Under the pieces are notes generated by a model. It was not told the origin of the DNA. It searched no databases and saw only the letters and a program-made list of their open reading frames with translations. Positions 17,058 through 26,458 of a DNA stretch of 64,000 nucleotides are shown here, one piece after another (positions within the stretch are counted from its first letter, which is position 1; every line of letters starts with the position of its first letter). Origin of the DNA: Acidovorax sp. Leaf160 (GTDB lineage: Bacteria > Pseudomonadota > Gammaproteobacteria > Burkholderiales > Burkholderiaceae_C); the NCBI RefSeq assembly GCF_001424265.1, contig NZ_LMOV01000023.1:425416-489415 (forward strand), in the 5' to 3' direction. Both the position numbers and the translations under genes were made by a program.

Positions 17058-19021
17058 GCGGAGAGGGCCTGGGGCGCGGTGTCGCTGGCGTCGTCGTCCG
17101 CCATGGGCAGCGCCACCAGCTGACGCGTCAGGTCGCGCAAGCGCCCCTCCAGCTCGGCCAGCGCGCGTTCGGCGTGTTCGATCTCTGCGATGCGCTCGAC
17201 CAGGCCGCTGGCGGCTTGCTGGATCCGGTCCACCGCTTCGATGCGGCGCGCGAAACTGCGCTTGCGCTCGCGCAGTTGCGCATCGAGTTGCGCCGTGGCC
17301 GACTTGCTCCACAACTCCAGGTCGTTGGCGGCGGACTCGAACACGGTGCGCAGCCGCATCCCGAGGGCGCGCACCAGCCGCTGGGCGAACTCGGGCTGCG
17401 CCAGGCGCAACGCATTGCCCATGCCGAGGTACTGCAGATGGCGTTCCTCGATCTGCGTGATGCTCTGCACGGAAGCCGCCAGCTGTACCGGCGCGGGCGG
17501 CTGCAGGGAGAAGCCGAACTCGGCATTCAGCTGGCGGAAGGTTCCACCGAGCATTTCGTGGATCTCGGTGCCGGCCCGCTGGGCGTTGTCCATCAGCGCG
17601 CGCAGGCGGCCGAAAGTCTCTGCATAGGTCTTGCGCACGCCGAGCTTGAGGCCACGGGCCTGGAGCGCCTCAGCCAGCGGCGTCAATTCAGAGCGCAGCG
17701 AACGGGAGCCCAGCTGCTGGAACACCTCGCGCAGCAGCCGCAGGTGCACCGCGCGCACCGCCTGGATGCGCGCCGCGCTGGACTCAAAGTCGTGCTGCTC
17801 CTGCTCGATGCGGCTGCGCATGGAGTCGATCACCGACGCGTTCTTGCCGCGCAGGCTGCGCAGTTCCAGCATCTGGTCGTCCAGATCGCGCTGCCGGATG
17901 TTAATGGTCCGGGTGGCCTCGGCCTGCAGCTGGACCACGCCGGCCGCCACCGCGGACCGCAAAATGGCCTGCCGCCGGCCCATGATGCCCTCGGCCAGCG
18001 CGGCTTCCAGCTGCGGCAGGCCGCTCGCGGCCAGCAACCCGCCGTCGCCCTGGATCTTGGCAATCAGCCCCTTCTGGGCCGATACCGGCAACACCTGCGT
18101 CAGCGGCACGCCCAGCATGTCGGCCGATCCGCGGCACTGCCTTTGCAGCTGTGTGCTCAGTTGGTCGGAAGTGCTCAGCGTGTCCCAGAGCGTGTCGATC
18201 TTGTTGAGCACCACCAGTCGCGCGTCGCTCGACTGGCCGGGCGCCGCGAGATGCTCGCGCCAGATGGCGAGGTCGGACCGGGTCACGCCCGTGTCGGCGC
18301 CCAGAATGAACACCACGGCATGGGCCTGGGGAATCAGGTTGATGGTCAGTTCCGGCTCGGCACCCACGGCATTCAGCCCCGGGGTGTCGAGAATCACCAG
18401 ACCCTGTTTCAGCAGTGGATGCGGAATGTTGATCAGCGCGTGGCGCCAGCGAGGCACCTCGACCCTGCCTTCTGCGTCGGGCAGGGGGTTGTCGGCCGGC
18501 TCGTCGTCGCTCCAGAAGCCCAGGGCCCTCGCCTCCTCCACCGGAACGCGCCGCACCTCCGACACTTTCTCGAACGAGCGGGCCAGCTGCTCGGCGTCCT
18601 TCACGTCGAGCGCCACTTCCTCCCACTGGTCCGGCCGCAGCCGCCAGTCGGCCAGACCCTGGGGCTGCAGGCGCGTGTCGATGGGCAGCAGCCGCAGGCT
18701 GGGCGCGCCGGCCGGGTCGTAGCCCAGCTCGGTCGGGCACATGGTCGTGCGGCCGGCGCTGGCCGGCATGATGCGCCGGCCGTAGCCCGCGAAGAAGACG
18801 GCGTTGATCAGTTCGGACTTGCCGCGCGAGAACTCGGCGACGAAGGCCACCATCACCTTGTCGGTACGCACCTGCTCTTCCAGCCGCTGCAGGCGCTCCT
18901 GCACCGCGGCGTCCATCAAGTCGTGCGAACCCATCCAGTCGGCCAGGTGCTTGAGCTGCAAGGCGAAAGCCCGCCTCCATGCGCCATGCTGGTCGAACTG
19001 TTCGTTGAAAGAGGGTCCCAC
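17054..19021 (-). CDS. Dynamin-family GTPase
   Basis: A 655-residue large GTPase. G1 is VAEFSRGKSELINAVFF (about residue 65), G3 is ILDTPGLNAVG, and G4 is VVLNKIDTLWD, followed by long helical segments rich in Leu/Arg/Glu typical of dynamin stalks. Bacterial dynamin-like proteins remodel or protect membranes; the substrate here is unknown. No transmembrane segment stands out. It lies between mutM and mutY on the same strand, overlapping mutY by 4 bp, so a link with oxidative stress or DNA damage is possible from context only. The start at 19021 is the first ATG and leaves 126 bp to mutM. Confidence 0.85.
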   Translation of the reverse strand: MGPSFNEQFDQHGAWRRAFALQLKHLADWMGSHDLMDAAVQERLQRLEEQVRTDKVMVAFVAEFSRGKSELINAVFFAGYGRRIMPASAGRTTMCPTELGYDPAGAPSLRLLPIDTRLQPQGLADWRLRPDQWEEVALDVKDAEQLARSFEKVSEVRRVPVEEARALGFWSDDEPADNPLPDAEGRVEVPRWRHALINIPHPLLKQGLVILDTPGLNAVGAEPELTINLIPQAHAVVFILGADTGVTRSDLAIWREHLAAPGQSSDARLVVLNKIDTLWDTLSTSDQLSTQLQRQCRGSADMLGVPLTQVLPVSAQKGLIAKIQGDGGLLAASGLPQLEAALAEGIMGRRQAILRSAVAAGVVQLQAEATRTINIRQRDLDDQMLELRSLRGKNASVIDSMRSRIEQEQHDFESSAARIQAVRAVHLRLLREVFQQLGSRSLRSELTPLAEALQARGLKLGVRKTYAETFGRLRALMDNAQRAGTEIHEMLGGTFRQLNAEFGFSLQPPAPVQLAASVQSITQIEERHLQYLGMGNALRLAQPEFAQRLVRALGMRLRTVFESAANDLELWSKSATAQLDAQLRERKRSFARRIEAVDRIQQAASGLVERIAEIEHAERALAELEGRLRDLTRQLVALPMADDDASDTAPQALSA

Positions 19022-19147
19022 TGTGCTCCCGGGATAGCGTGCGTCAACCAGCCCGTGCGGGCGATGTGTGGATCAAAATATAGCATCGCGGCCGTGAGCC
19101 AACCGCGGGAGGGCGGGCCGCCGTGTGGCCATTCGCCGCAGCCGCCT

Positions 19148-19966
19148 TCAGCTGCGCTGGCACCGCATGCAGTAGAAGGTGCTGCGCTGGCCCTGTCGCA
19201 ACAGGCGGATCGGGCTGCCGCACACGCGGCAGGGCTGCTGGTCGCGGCCATACACATTGGCCTCGACCTGGAAGTGACCGGCGTTGCCGTCCGCGCTGGA
19301 GAAGTCCCGCAACGTGCTGCCGCCCCGCTCCACCGCGCGGGCCAGCACCTGCTGGATGGCGGCATGCAGCCGCCGCGCCCGGATCGGCCCGATGCTGCTG
19401 GCGCGCGCGGTGGGCCGGATGCCGGCCAGGAACAGCACTTCGGACGCATAGATGTTGCCGACGCCGACGACGATCTTGCCGCTGAGCAGCAGCAGCTTGA
19501 TGGGCGCGCGGCTGGCCTGCAGGCCGGCGAAGAAGGCGTCGAACGAGAACAGTCCGTCGAGCGGCTCCGGCCCCAGGTTCTTCAACAGCTTGTGGGCGGC
19601 CGGATCGTCCTCGCTCGCGGCCCAGACGACCGCGCCGAACCGGCGCGGGTCGTGCAGGCGCAACACGCCCCGGTCGGTCACCATGTCGAAATGGTCGTGC
19701 ACGCCCGGCGGCGGCAGGTCATGGGCGAAGCGCAGGCTGCCGGACATGCCCAGGTGCACCAGCAGCAGGCTGCCGTCGTCCAGGTCCACCAGCAGGTACT
19801 TGCCCCGGCGTCTGACCCCCTGCACGCGCCGGCCGGCCAGGCCGGCCGGGTTTCGGCCCAGCGGCCAGCGCAGCGGCTTTCCCAGGGTCGCGGAACGGAT
19901 TTCGGCGCCGGCGATGCGGTCGGCAAAACTGCGCCGCGTGACCTCCACCTCGGGCAACTCAGGCAT
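19148..19966 (-). CDS. mutM: Formamidopyrimidine-DNA glycosylase MutM (Fpg)
   Basis: Excises 8-oxoguanine and formamidopyrimidines from DNA with AP-lyase activity. The 272-residue product begins [12 protein letters not shown], with the catalytic Pro and Glu after Met removal, has the conserved Lys in [33 protein letters not shown], and the C-terminal zinc finger CRVCGS...CMRCQR. The family start MPELPE fixes the ATG at 19966; the frame stays open to 20035. It heads the mutM-dynamin-mutY run and is divergent from the TPR gene 29 bp away. Confidence 0.97.
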   Translation of the reverse strand: MPELPEVEVTRRSFADRIAGAEIRSATLGKPLRWPLGRNPAGLAGRRVQGVRRRGKYLLVDLDDGSLLLVHLGMSGSLRFAHDLPPPGVHDHFDMVTDRGVLRLHDPRRFGAVVWAASEDDPAAHKLLKNLGPEPLDGLFSFDAFFAGLQASRAPIKLLLLSGKIVVGVGNIYASEVLFLAGIRPTARASSIGPIRARRLHAAIQQVLARAVERGGSTLRDFSSADGNAGHFQVEANVYGRDQQPCRVCGSPIRLLRQGQRSTFYCMRCQRS

Positions 19967-19995
19967 ATCGGCACTCGTCAATCGGTATAAGGGGC

Positions 19996-21792
19996 ATGGA
20001 TTATTATGAGTTGATGGTGCAAACACTTCGCTCAAGGGCCATTACGCTGGCCTGCATACTGGCTGCAGGCGCCAGCACGGTCCAGGCGCAACCTGTTCCT
20101 GCCGAACCCTTGCCTCCCACGGCGGCCGAAACCGAGGCGGCCATCTCATCGGAAGAGGCGACGGCCGCGCTCAACGCGGAGCTGTTCTACGAACTGCTGC
20201 TGAGCGAGATCACCGCCAGCAACGGCGACCCCGGCACGGCTTACGCCCTGATGCTGGAGGCCGCCCGACGCAGCCGGGATGGCCAGCTCTACCGCCGCGC
20301 GACCGACATCGCATTGCAGTCGCGATCGGCGGAATATGCCCTGGTCGCGGCCAAGGCCTGGAAGGAAGCCCTGCCGCAATCGCGCGACGCCAACCGCTAC
20401 CTGCTGCAGATCTTGATAGCGCTCAACCGCATCGGCGAAACCCCCGACCTGTTGCAGCAGGAGCTGAGCAATTCCTCCGCCCGCACCCGCGTCGGCACCG
20501 TGCAGGCCCTGCCCCAGCTCTATGGCCGCGCCAGCGACAAGGCGCAGGCCGCCGCCGTGGTCGAGAAGGCGCTGGCGCTGGAATTGACCAACCCCGCCGT
20601 CGCACCCACGGCCTGGGTGACGATCGGCCGCATGCGGCTGGCCGCGGGCGACAAGCCGGGTGCGCTGGATGCCGCCCGGCGAGTTGGCACGCTGGAACCG
20701 ACGAACGACGGCGCCGCCTTGCTGGCCTTGCAGTTGATGGAAGAAGGCGTGAAGGACGCCGAGGCGTTGCTGGCGCCCTATCTGGCCGGCAAACCGCTGG
20801 CCGAAATCCGCATGACCTATGCCCGCGCCCTGCTGGAGGCGCAGCGCTTTGCCGATGCGCGCACGCAGATCGAAGCCGTCACGCGCGAGAAACCCGACAT
20901 GCCCGAGGCCTGGCTGGTCCAGGCCTCGCTGGACCTGCAGGCCGACCAGCTGCCGCAGGCCGAAGCGTCGCTGCAGAAATTTCTGGCGCTGCTGGAGCCG
21001 CTACCCCCCAGCGAGCCGCGCAGCAATGCCCGCACGCAGGCCTACCTGATGCTGTCGCAGATTGCTGAAAAGCGTGGCGACGTCGACCAGGCGGAAGCCT
21101 GGCTGACCCGCATCGACAGTCCCTCGGGGCTGCTCACGGCGCAAAGCCGCCGGGCCGGTCTGCTGGCGCGCCAGGGCAAGGTGACCGAAGCGCGGGCCAT
21201 CCTGCGTGCCCTGCCCACCAAGACTGCCGAGGAAGAACGCCAGAAGCTGATCGCCGAAGTGCAGTTGCTGCGCGAGGTGAAAGACTTCCAGGCCGCCTAC
21301 GACCTGCAGGCGCAAGCAGCCGCCAAGCACCCGGACGACATCGACCTGGCCTACGACCAAGCCATGCTGGCCGAGCGCCTGGGCAAGCTCGACGTGATGG
21401 AGCGCCAGCTGCGCCAGATCATCGCCCGCCAGCCGGACTACCACCACGCCTACAACGCGCTGGGCTATTCCTTCGCTGAACGCGGCATTCGCCTGCCCGA
21501 AGCCAAGACGCTGATCGCCAAGGCGCTGGAACTGTCGCCGGGCGACCCCTTCATCACCGACAGCCTGGGCTGGGTGGAATTCAAGCTGGGCCGCCGCGAG
21601 GAAGCCGCGCGCCTGCTGGAGCAGGCTTTCAAGAAGCAGCCCGACGCCGAGATCGCCGCGCACTGGGGCGAGGTGCTCTGGAGCCTGGGCCAGCGCGACC
21701 AGGCCCTGAGCGTCTGGCGTGACGCGCTCAAGATCAATGCCGACAACGACACCTTGAAAGAAACCCTCAAGCGCCTGGGGGCCAAGCCGTGA
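19996..21792 (+). CDS. Exported tetratricopeptide-repeat protein
   Basis: A 598-residue TPR protein. An N-terminal hydrophobic segment ([20 protein letters not shown]) looks like a signal peptide with cleavage after VQA, so it acts in the periplasm or at the outer membrane. Many TPR-like helical pairs follow, clearest at the C-terminus ([20 protein letters not shown], then [20 protein letters not shown]). Such a protein upstream of lolB-ispE is a common betaproteobacterial arrangement, suggesting a scaffolding role in envelope assembly, but no specific partner is known. Its stop overlaps the lolB GTG. A later ATG at 20014 is an equally good start for the signal peptide. Confidence 0.8.
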   Translation: MDYYELMVQTLRSRAITLACILAAGASTVQAQPVPAEPLPPTAAETEAAISSEEATAALNAELFYELLLSEITASNGDPGTAYALMLEAARRSRDGQLYRRATDIALQSRSAEYALVAAKAWKEALPQSRDANRYLLQILIALNRIGETPDLLQQELSNSSARTRVGTVQALPQLYGRASDKAQAAAVVEKALALELTNPAVAPTAWVTIGRMRLAAGDKPGALDAARRVGTLEPTNDGAALLALQLMEEGVKDAEALLAPYLAGKPLAEIRMTYARALLEAQRFADARTQIEAVTREKPDMPEAWLVQASLDLQADQLPQAEASLQKFLALLEPLPPSEPRSNARTQAYLMLSQIAEKRGDVDQAEAWLTRIDSPSGLLTAQSRRAGLLARQGKVTEARAILRALPTKTAEEERQKLIAEVQLLREVKDFQAAYDLQAQAAAKHPDDIDLAYDQAMLAERLGKLDVMERQLRQIIARQPDYHHAYNALGYSFAERGIRLPEAKTLIAKALELSPGDPFITDSLGWVEFKLGRREEAARLLEQAFKKQPDAEIAAHWGEVLWSLGQRDQALSVWRDALKINADNDTLKETLKRLGAKP

Positions 21793-22295
21793 CGCCTGCG
21801 AACGCTCGCCGTCCGCGCGCCTGGCTGGCCTGCGCATCGCTGTGCCTGCTGGCGGCTTGCGCGCAGCCTCCCGCGCCCAAGGCCAGCACCGACCCGGCCA
21901 TGGGCGCGTGGAGCGGCCGCCTGTCGCTGCAGGTGGACGACGCCGCCGCGCAGTCGTTCAGTGCGGGCTTCGAGCTGAACGGCCGCCCCGAGCAGGGGCA
22001 GCTCACCGTGCTGAACCCGCTCGGCAACGTCATGGCCACCATCGACTGGTCGCCCGGCAAGGCGGTGCTGGTGGAGGGCGGCCAGCGGCGCGAGTCGGAT
22101 TCGCTGGACGCCCTGGTCCAGGAAACGACGGGCAGCGCCCTGCCCGTCGCTGCGCTGTTCGGCTGGCTGCGTGGCGAAGCGGTGCAGGCCACCGGCTGGC
22201 AGGCGGACCTGAGCCGCATCGACGAGGGCCGGCTGGTGGCCCAGCGCCTGGCGCCTCCGCCCCAGGCCACGCTGCGCGTCGTGTTGAGCCGCTGA
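21789..22295 (+). CDS. lolB: Outer membrane lipoprotein LolB
   Basis: LolB accepts lipoproteins from LolA and inserts them in the outer membrane. The 168-residue product has a signal peptide with lipobox LLAAC (Cys24), then WSGRLSLQVDDAAAQSFSAG, FELNGRPEQGQLTVLNPLGN and LPVAALFGWLRGEAVQATGW, matching the LolB fold. It is weakly conserved, as usual for LolB, so the call rests on motif pattern and the lolB-ispE order. The GTG start overlaps the preceding TGA (GTGA), indicating coupled translation; ispE follows 2 bp after the stop. Confidence 0.85.
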   Translation: MTPANARRPRAWLACASLCLLAACAQPPAPKASTDPAMGAWSGRLSLQVDDAAAQSFSAGFELNGRPEQGQLTVLNPLGNVMATIDWSPGKAVLVEGGQRRESDSLDALVQETTGSALPVAALFGWLRGEAVQATGWQADLSRIDEGRLVAQRLAPPPQATLRVVLSR

Positions 22296-22297
22296 CG

Positions 22298-23149
22298 ATG
22301 CGCGCGCTCTACGACGTACCGGCCCCGGCCAAGCTCAACCTCTTTCTGCACATCACCGGGCAGCGCAGCGACGGCTATCACCTGCTGCAGTCGGTGTTCA
22401 TGCTGATCGACTGGTGCGACACCCTGCATTTCGACCTGCGCAGCGATGGCCGGATCACGCGGGAAGACCTTGCCACGCCGCTGCCGCCGGACGACCTCAC
22501 GCTGCGCGCGGCGCATGCGCTGCAGGCCGCGGCCGGCGGCTCGCTGGGCGCGCACATCGGCGTGCACAAGCGCGTGCCTGCGCAAGCGGGCATGGGTGGC
22601 GGCTCGTCCGATGCGGCGACGGCGCTCCTGGCCTTGAACCGGCTGTGGGGGCTGAACCTGCCCCGGACGCAGCTGGAAACCATCGGTTTGCAGCTCGGCG
22701 CTGACGTGCCGTTTTTTTTACGCGGCAGGAACGCTTGGGTGGAAGGAATTGGTGACATAATTCGGCCTCTTGAGTTGGAGCAAGAACTGCCGCGAAGTAG
22801 ATTCGCAGTGGTGAAGCCGGAAGCCGGGCTGGATACGAAATCAATTTTTTCGCATCAAGCACTTAAACGCGATTCGGCATGTGCTACAATCTCAGGCTTT
22901 GCTGCAGCACACTACCAGTTTGGTAAAAACGACTTGCAGCCAGTTGCTCAGGCACTTTGCCCCGAGATCGAGCAAGCCCTCCAGTGGCTTGAATCGAAGG
23001 GTTTGAAGTCCAGAATGACCGGCTCTGGAAGTGCAGTGTTCGCACCAATGCCGCATGCGGTTGATTTGCAGGACGCGCCCAGCGCCTGGCAGGTCCGGTC
23101 ATGTGAGAATCTCGCGGTTCATCCTCTGGAAGGATGGGCAGCAGATTGA
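22298..23149 (+). CDS. ispE: 4-diphosphocytidyl-2-C-methyl-D-erythritol kinase
   Basis: Phosphorylates CDP-ME in the MEP isoprenoid pathway. The 283-residue GHMP kinase has [20 protein letters not shown] at the start, the ATP loop [20 protein letters not shown] and the C-terminal [12 protein letters not shown]. From about base 22700 onward the gene is clearly richer in A and T than its first half (for instance TTTTTTTTACG, GACATAATTC, GAAATCAATTTTTTCGC), an odd composition that may reflect an embedded promoter for tRNA-Gln/prs. The reading frame is intact. Confidence 0.95.
   Translation: MRALYDVPAPAKLNLFLHITGQRSDGYHLLQSVFMLIDWCDTLHFDLRSDGRITREDLATPLPPDDLTLRAAHALQAAAGGSLGAHIGVHKRVPAQAGMGGGSSDAATALLALNRLWGLNLPRTQLETIGLQLGADVPFFLRGRNAWVEGIGDIIRPLELEQELPRSRFAVVKPEAGLDTKSIFSHQALKRDSACATISGFAAAHYQFGKNDLQPVAQALCPEIEQALQWLESKGLKSRMTGSGSAVFAPMPHAVDLQDAPSAWQVRSCENLAVHPLEGWAAD
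22862..22890 (+). promoter_or_regulatory. Possible promoter inside ispE for tRNA-Gln and prs
   Basis: TGCTACAAT (22882-22890) is an extended -10 with consensus-like TACAAT; CTTAAA at 22862-22867 gives a 17-bp spacing but is a weak -35. The tRNA lies about 290 bp downstream, so a long leader would result. Confidence 0.4.
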
Positions 23150-23186
23150 AAGTTTCGGTTGATTGCCCTCGGCAATCGACCTGTGT

Positions 23187-23263
23187 AGGGGAGTCGCCAA
23201 GTTGGTTAAGGCACCGGATTTTGATTCCGGCATGCGAAGGTTCGAATCCTTCTTCCCCTGCCA
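23187..23263 (+). tRNA. tRNA-Gln (anticodon TTG)
   Basis: A 77-base tRNA with encoded CCA. It begins AGGGGAGTCGCCAAGTTGGT, has the anticodon loop TTTTGAT with TTG, and the T arm GGTTCGAATCC. Acceptor arms AGGGGAG/CTTCCCCT pair with one G-U. It lies between ispE and prs, a conserved position in Betaproteobacteria. Confidence 0.96.
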
Positions 23264-23310
23264 AATTCTTTTTGCATTCAGGCTTTTTTCTTCAGACTGC
23301 TGGGTCGCTC

Positions 23311-24285
23311 ATGCAAGCCAATCACCCCGATTTCATGGTTTTCACGGGCAATGCCAACCCGGGCATGGCAGCTGAAATCGCCCAGCACCTGGGCACCACG
23401 CTGGGTTCTGCCGACGTGGGCCGATTCTCCGACGGCGAAGTCACCGTCGAAATCAAGCAAAACGTCCGCGCCCGCGACGTCTTCGTCGTGCAGTCCACCT
23501 GCGCGCCGACCAACGAAAACCTGATGGAACTGCTGATCATGGTCGATGCGCTCAAGCGCGCCTCGGCCGAACGCATCAGCGCCGTGATCCCCTACTTCGG
23601 CTATGCCCGCCAGGACCGCCGTCCGCGTTCCAGCCGTGTGCCGATCACCGCCAAGGTGGTGGCCAACATGCTGCAGGCGGTGGGCGTGGCCCGCGTGCTG
23701 ACCATGGACCTGCATGCCGACCAGATCCAGGGCTTCTTCGACATCCCGGTGGACAACATCTACGCCTCGCCGGTGCTGCTGGGCGACCTGCGGCAAAAGC
23801 AGTACGACGACCTGATCGTCGTGTCGCCCGACGTCGGCGGCGTGGTGCGCGCACGGGCGCTTGCCAAGCAGCTGAACTGCGACCTGGCCATCATCGACAA
23901 GCGCCGTCCCAAGGCCAACGTGTCCGAAGTGATGCACGTGATCGGTGAGATCGAAGGCCGCAACTGCGTGATCATGGACGACATGATCGACACCGCCGGC
24001 ACGCTGGTGAAAGCGGCCGAAGTGCTGAAGGAACGTGGCGCAAAGAAGGTGTATGCCTATTGCACGCACCCCATCTTCTCGGGCCCGGCCATCGAGCGCA
24101 TCGCCAAGGGCACGGCGCTCGACGAAGTCGTCGTGACCAACACCATTCCCCTGAGCGATTCCGCCGGGGCGTGCACCAAGATTCGCCAACTCTCCGTGGC
24201 CCCGCTGATCGCCGAGACGATCCAGCGCATCGCCAAGGGTGAGTCGGTCATGAGTTTGTTCTCGGACCAGGAAAACCTTTTCTGA
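23311..24285 (+). CDS. prs: Ribose-phosphate pyrophosphokinase
   Basis: Makes PRPP from ribose-5-phosphate and ATP, feeding purine, pyrimidine, His, Trp and NAD synthesis. The 324-residue product has [18 protein letters not shown], the flexible-loop [39 protein letters not shown] and the PRPP-binding [17 protein letters not shown]. The ATG at 23311 gives the family start; the open frame upstream runs through the tRNA and is not coding. Hairpins at 24290-24334 follow the stop. Confidence 0.97.
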   Translation: MQANHPDFMVFTGNANPGMAAEIAQHLGTTLGSADVGRFSDGEVTVEIKQNVRARDVFVVQSTCAPTNENLMELLIMVDALKRASAERISAVIPYFGYARQDRRPRSSRVPITAKVVANMLQAVGVARVLTMDLHADQIQGFFDIPVDNIYASPVLLGDLRQKQYDDLIVVSPDVGGVVRARALAKQLNCDLAIIDKRRPKANVSEVMHVIGEIEGRNCVIMDDMIDTAGTLVKAAEVLKERGAKKVYAYCTHPIFSGPAIERIAKGTALDEVVVTNTIPLSDSAGACTKIRQLSVAPLIAETIQRIAKGESVMSLFSDQENLF

Positions 24286-24289
24286 TCCA

Positions 24290-24386
24290 GCCGCCTTCGG
24301 GCGGTGACCGTCACAGGCCTCCTTCGGGAGGCCTGCGCGTTCGGGAACACAAAGCAGGCTCGCCACCGTGTCGGTGCGGGTCTTTT
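24290..24386 (+). promoter_or_regulatory. Hairpin-rich leader between prs and rplY
   Basis: Three short stems lie in the 148-bp spacer: CCGCC-TTCG-GGCGG (24291-24304), AGGCCTCC-TTCG-GGAGGCCT (24315-24334) and CACCG-TGT-CGGTG (24364-24376), the last followed closely by TTTTT at 24382-24386. The UUCG tetraloops make the first two very stable. They could attenuate transcription into rplY or protect the prs 3' end. Confidence 0.45.
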
Positions 24387-24433
24387 TCAACAGGGCACAG
24401 GCTGGTCGCGGCCTGCCCTATCAGGAGCCAACT

Positions 24434-25072
24434 ATGAACTTCGTCGCTTTTGAGCGCGCCAAGCAAGGTACGGGTGCGAGCCGCCGTCTGCGCAACACGG
24501 GCAAGACGCCCGGCATCGTCTACGGCGGTGCAGCTGAACCCCAACTGATCGAGATCGATCACAACGCCCTGTGGCACGCCCTCAAGAAGGAAGCGTTCCA
24601 CTCCAGCGTGCTGGACATGGAAATCGCCGGCGCCACCAGCAAGGTCCTGCTGCGCGACGTGCAATACCACCCCTACAAGCAGCTCGTGCTGCACATCGAC
24701 TTCCAGCGCGTGGATGCCAAGACCCGCCTGCACGTGAAGGTGCCTCTGCACTTCAGCGGCGCTGAAGAGTCCGACGCCGTCAAGGTCGACAAGTGCCTGG
24801 TCAACCCCGTCGTGAACGAACTCGACGTGACCTGCATGCCTTCCGAGCTGCCCGAGTTCATCTCCGTGGACCTGAGCAAGCTGAAGAAGGGCGAGTCCCT
24901 CAAGCTCAAGGACATCAAGCTGCCCCGCGGCCTGCGTCCCGTGATCCGCGGCGGCCAGAACAACCCCGTTCTGGTGTCCGTGACCAACCCCGTCGTGGAA
25001 GAAGAAGCACCAGCAGCCGACGCGGCCGCTCCTGCTGCCGAACCCGCCAAGGGCAAGGGCAAGAAGAAGTAA
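24434..25072 (+). CDS. rplY: 50S ribosomal protein L25/general stress protein Ctc
   Basis: Binds 5S rRNA in the large subunit. The 212-residue product is the long Ctc form: N-terminal L25 domain ([20 protein letters not shown], then [10 protein letters not shown]) and a C-terminal beta domain ([20 protein letters not shown]), ending in an acidic/Ala linker and KGKGKKK. An AGGAG lies 8 bases before the ATG. The position between prs and pth is standard. Confidence 0.96.
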   Translation: MNFVAFERAKQGTGASRRLRNTGKTPGIVYGGAAEPQLIEIDHNALWHALKKEAFHSSVLDMEIAGATSKVLLRDVQYHPYKQLVLHIDFQRVDAKTRLHVKVPLHFSGAEESDAVKVDKCLVNPVVNELDVTCMPSELPEFISVDLSKLKKGESLKLKDIKLPRGLRPVIRGGQNNPVLVSVTNPVVEEEAPAADAAAPAAEPAKGKGKKK

Positions 25073-25215
25073 TCCAGCGTTTTCGCTGACCGAATGCAGG
25101 ATGCGCGCTCGCCGCTCCTGCGCTCGGGCAGGTCGCCCCAGGGCGATGCTGCCCTCCACGGCCCACCTCTGCGTGGGCCGTTGCTTTTGGTGCCGCACGG
25201 ATAATCGCGCAGATC

Positions 25216-25854
25216 ATGATCAAACTGTTTGTGGGCCTGGGCAATCCCGGCCCGGAATACGAAGCCACCCGTCACAACGCGGGTTTCTGGTGGATCGACG
25301 CGCTGGCGCGTGAGCTGAAGGCCACGCTGGTGCCCGAGCGCAGCTACTGGGGCCTGGCCGCCCGCGTCAACGTGCAGGGCCAGAGCGTCTGGCTGCTGGA
25401 GCCGCAGACCTTCATGAACCTGTCGGGCAAATCGGTGGCCGCGCTGGCGCGGTTCTTCAAGATCCAGCCCGAAGAGATCCTGGTGGCGCACGACGAGCTG
25501 GACATCGCAACCGGCCAGGTCAAGCTCAAGCGTGGCGGCAGCCATGCCGGACACAATGGCCTGCGCGACATCCATGCGCAGCTGGGGTCGTCCGACTACT
25601 GGCGCCTGCGCATCGGCGTCGGGCACCCGGGCGTGAAGGCCGAGGTGGTGAACTGGGTGCTCAAGAAGCCCTCGCCGGATCAGCGCGTGTTGATCGAGGA
25701 CAGCATCGTGCATTCGCTCAAGGCGCACACCGCCATGCTGGCCGGCGACATGGAAAAAGCCACCTTGCTGGTGCACACCACCAAGCCCCCGCGTCCGAAG
25801 CCGCCCCGCCCTGCGGCCATGCCCCCGGCGGAGCCCCGCCCCACGGGCGACTGA
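25216..25854 (+). CDS. pth: Peptidyl-tRNA hydrolase
   Basis: Releases tRNA from prematurely dropped peptidyl-tRNA. The 212-residue product has [19 protein letters not shown] with the catalytic His, the tRNA-binding [36 protein letters not shown] and [10 protein letters not shown]. After the catalytic domain it carries a basic, proline-rich tail of about 20 residues ([17 protein letters not shown]), not part of the E. coli enzyme. Repeat copy D starts 6 bp after the stop. Confidence 0.96.
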   Translation: MIKLFVGLGNPGPEYEATRHNAGFWWIDALARELKATLVPERSYWGLAARVNVQGQSVWLLEPQTFMNLSGKSVAALARFFKIQPEEILVAHDELDIATGQVKLKRGGSHAGHNGLRDIHAQLGSSDYWRLRIGVGHPGVKAEVVNWVLKKPSPDQRVLIEDSIVHSLKAHTAMLAGDMEKATLLVHTTKPPRPKPPRPAAMPPAEPRPTGD

Positions 25855-25860
25855 GCATCT

Positions 25861-25914
25861 GCTATTGATTCGATAGCGAGAGGCGCTTAATGCGCGGGCG
25901 CCCGCGCCTGAAAA
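25861..25914 (+). repeat. Copy D of the 54-bp GCTAT/ATAGC element
   Basis: GCTAT 25861-25865, seven bases, ATAGC 25873-25877, twenty bases, GCGC 25898-25901, GCC 25906-25908, AAAA 25911-25914. It fits the 54-base template without gaps and fills the spacer between the converging pth and ferredoxin genes. It has an extra GC-rich palindrome (GCGCGGGCGCCCGCGC) around the GCGC block. Confidence 0.85.
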
Positions 25915-25923
25915 CGCCGCGAT

Positions 25924-26253
<330 letters not shown>

Positions 26254-26458
26254 TTATCCCAGCCGCAGCAAGCCCCTGGCCCCGACGTGACCAACGCGAC
26301 CGCCGCCGCTGCCTGCGGACGGGTGCCCGTTGCTGCCGGCCAGCGCAGCCTGCGCCACCGACGCTTCTCCCCGCAAGCCGGTCGCCCACCGCAGCGCGTG
26401 GCCGGCCGGGCGCGCTTTTGCCGCTATCCTGCGCCACCATGCCACACCCGATCCGCCC

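Noticed and set aside
19070-19095. ATCAAAATATAGC as a tenth copy of the GCTAT/ATAGC element
   Set aside because: It has ATAGC but no GCTAT twelve bases before, and no GCGC at the expected distance.
16409-19990. 1193-codon plus-strand open frame opposite mutY, the dynamin-like gene and mutM
   Set aside because: It is composition-driven and lies antisense to three well-supported genes.
20414-20424. GATAGCGCTC in the TPR gene as a repeat copy
   Set aside because: Only one block matches and it codes the ordinary LIALN of the protein.
23134-23310. N-terminal extension of prs by some 59 codons
   Set aside because: It would translate through tRNA-Gln; the family start is at 23311.
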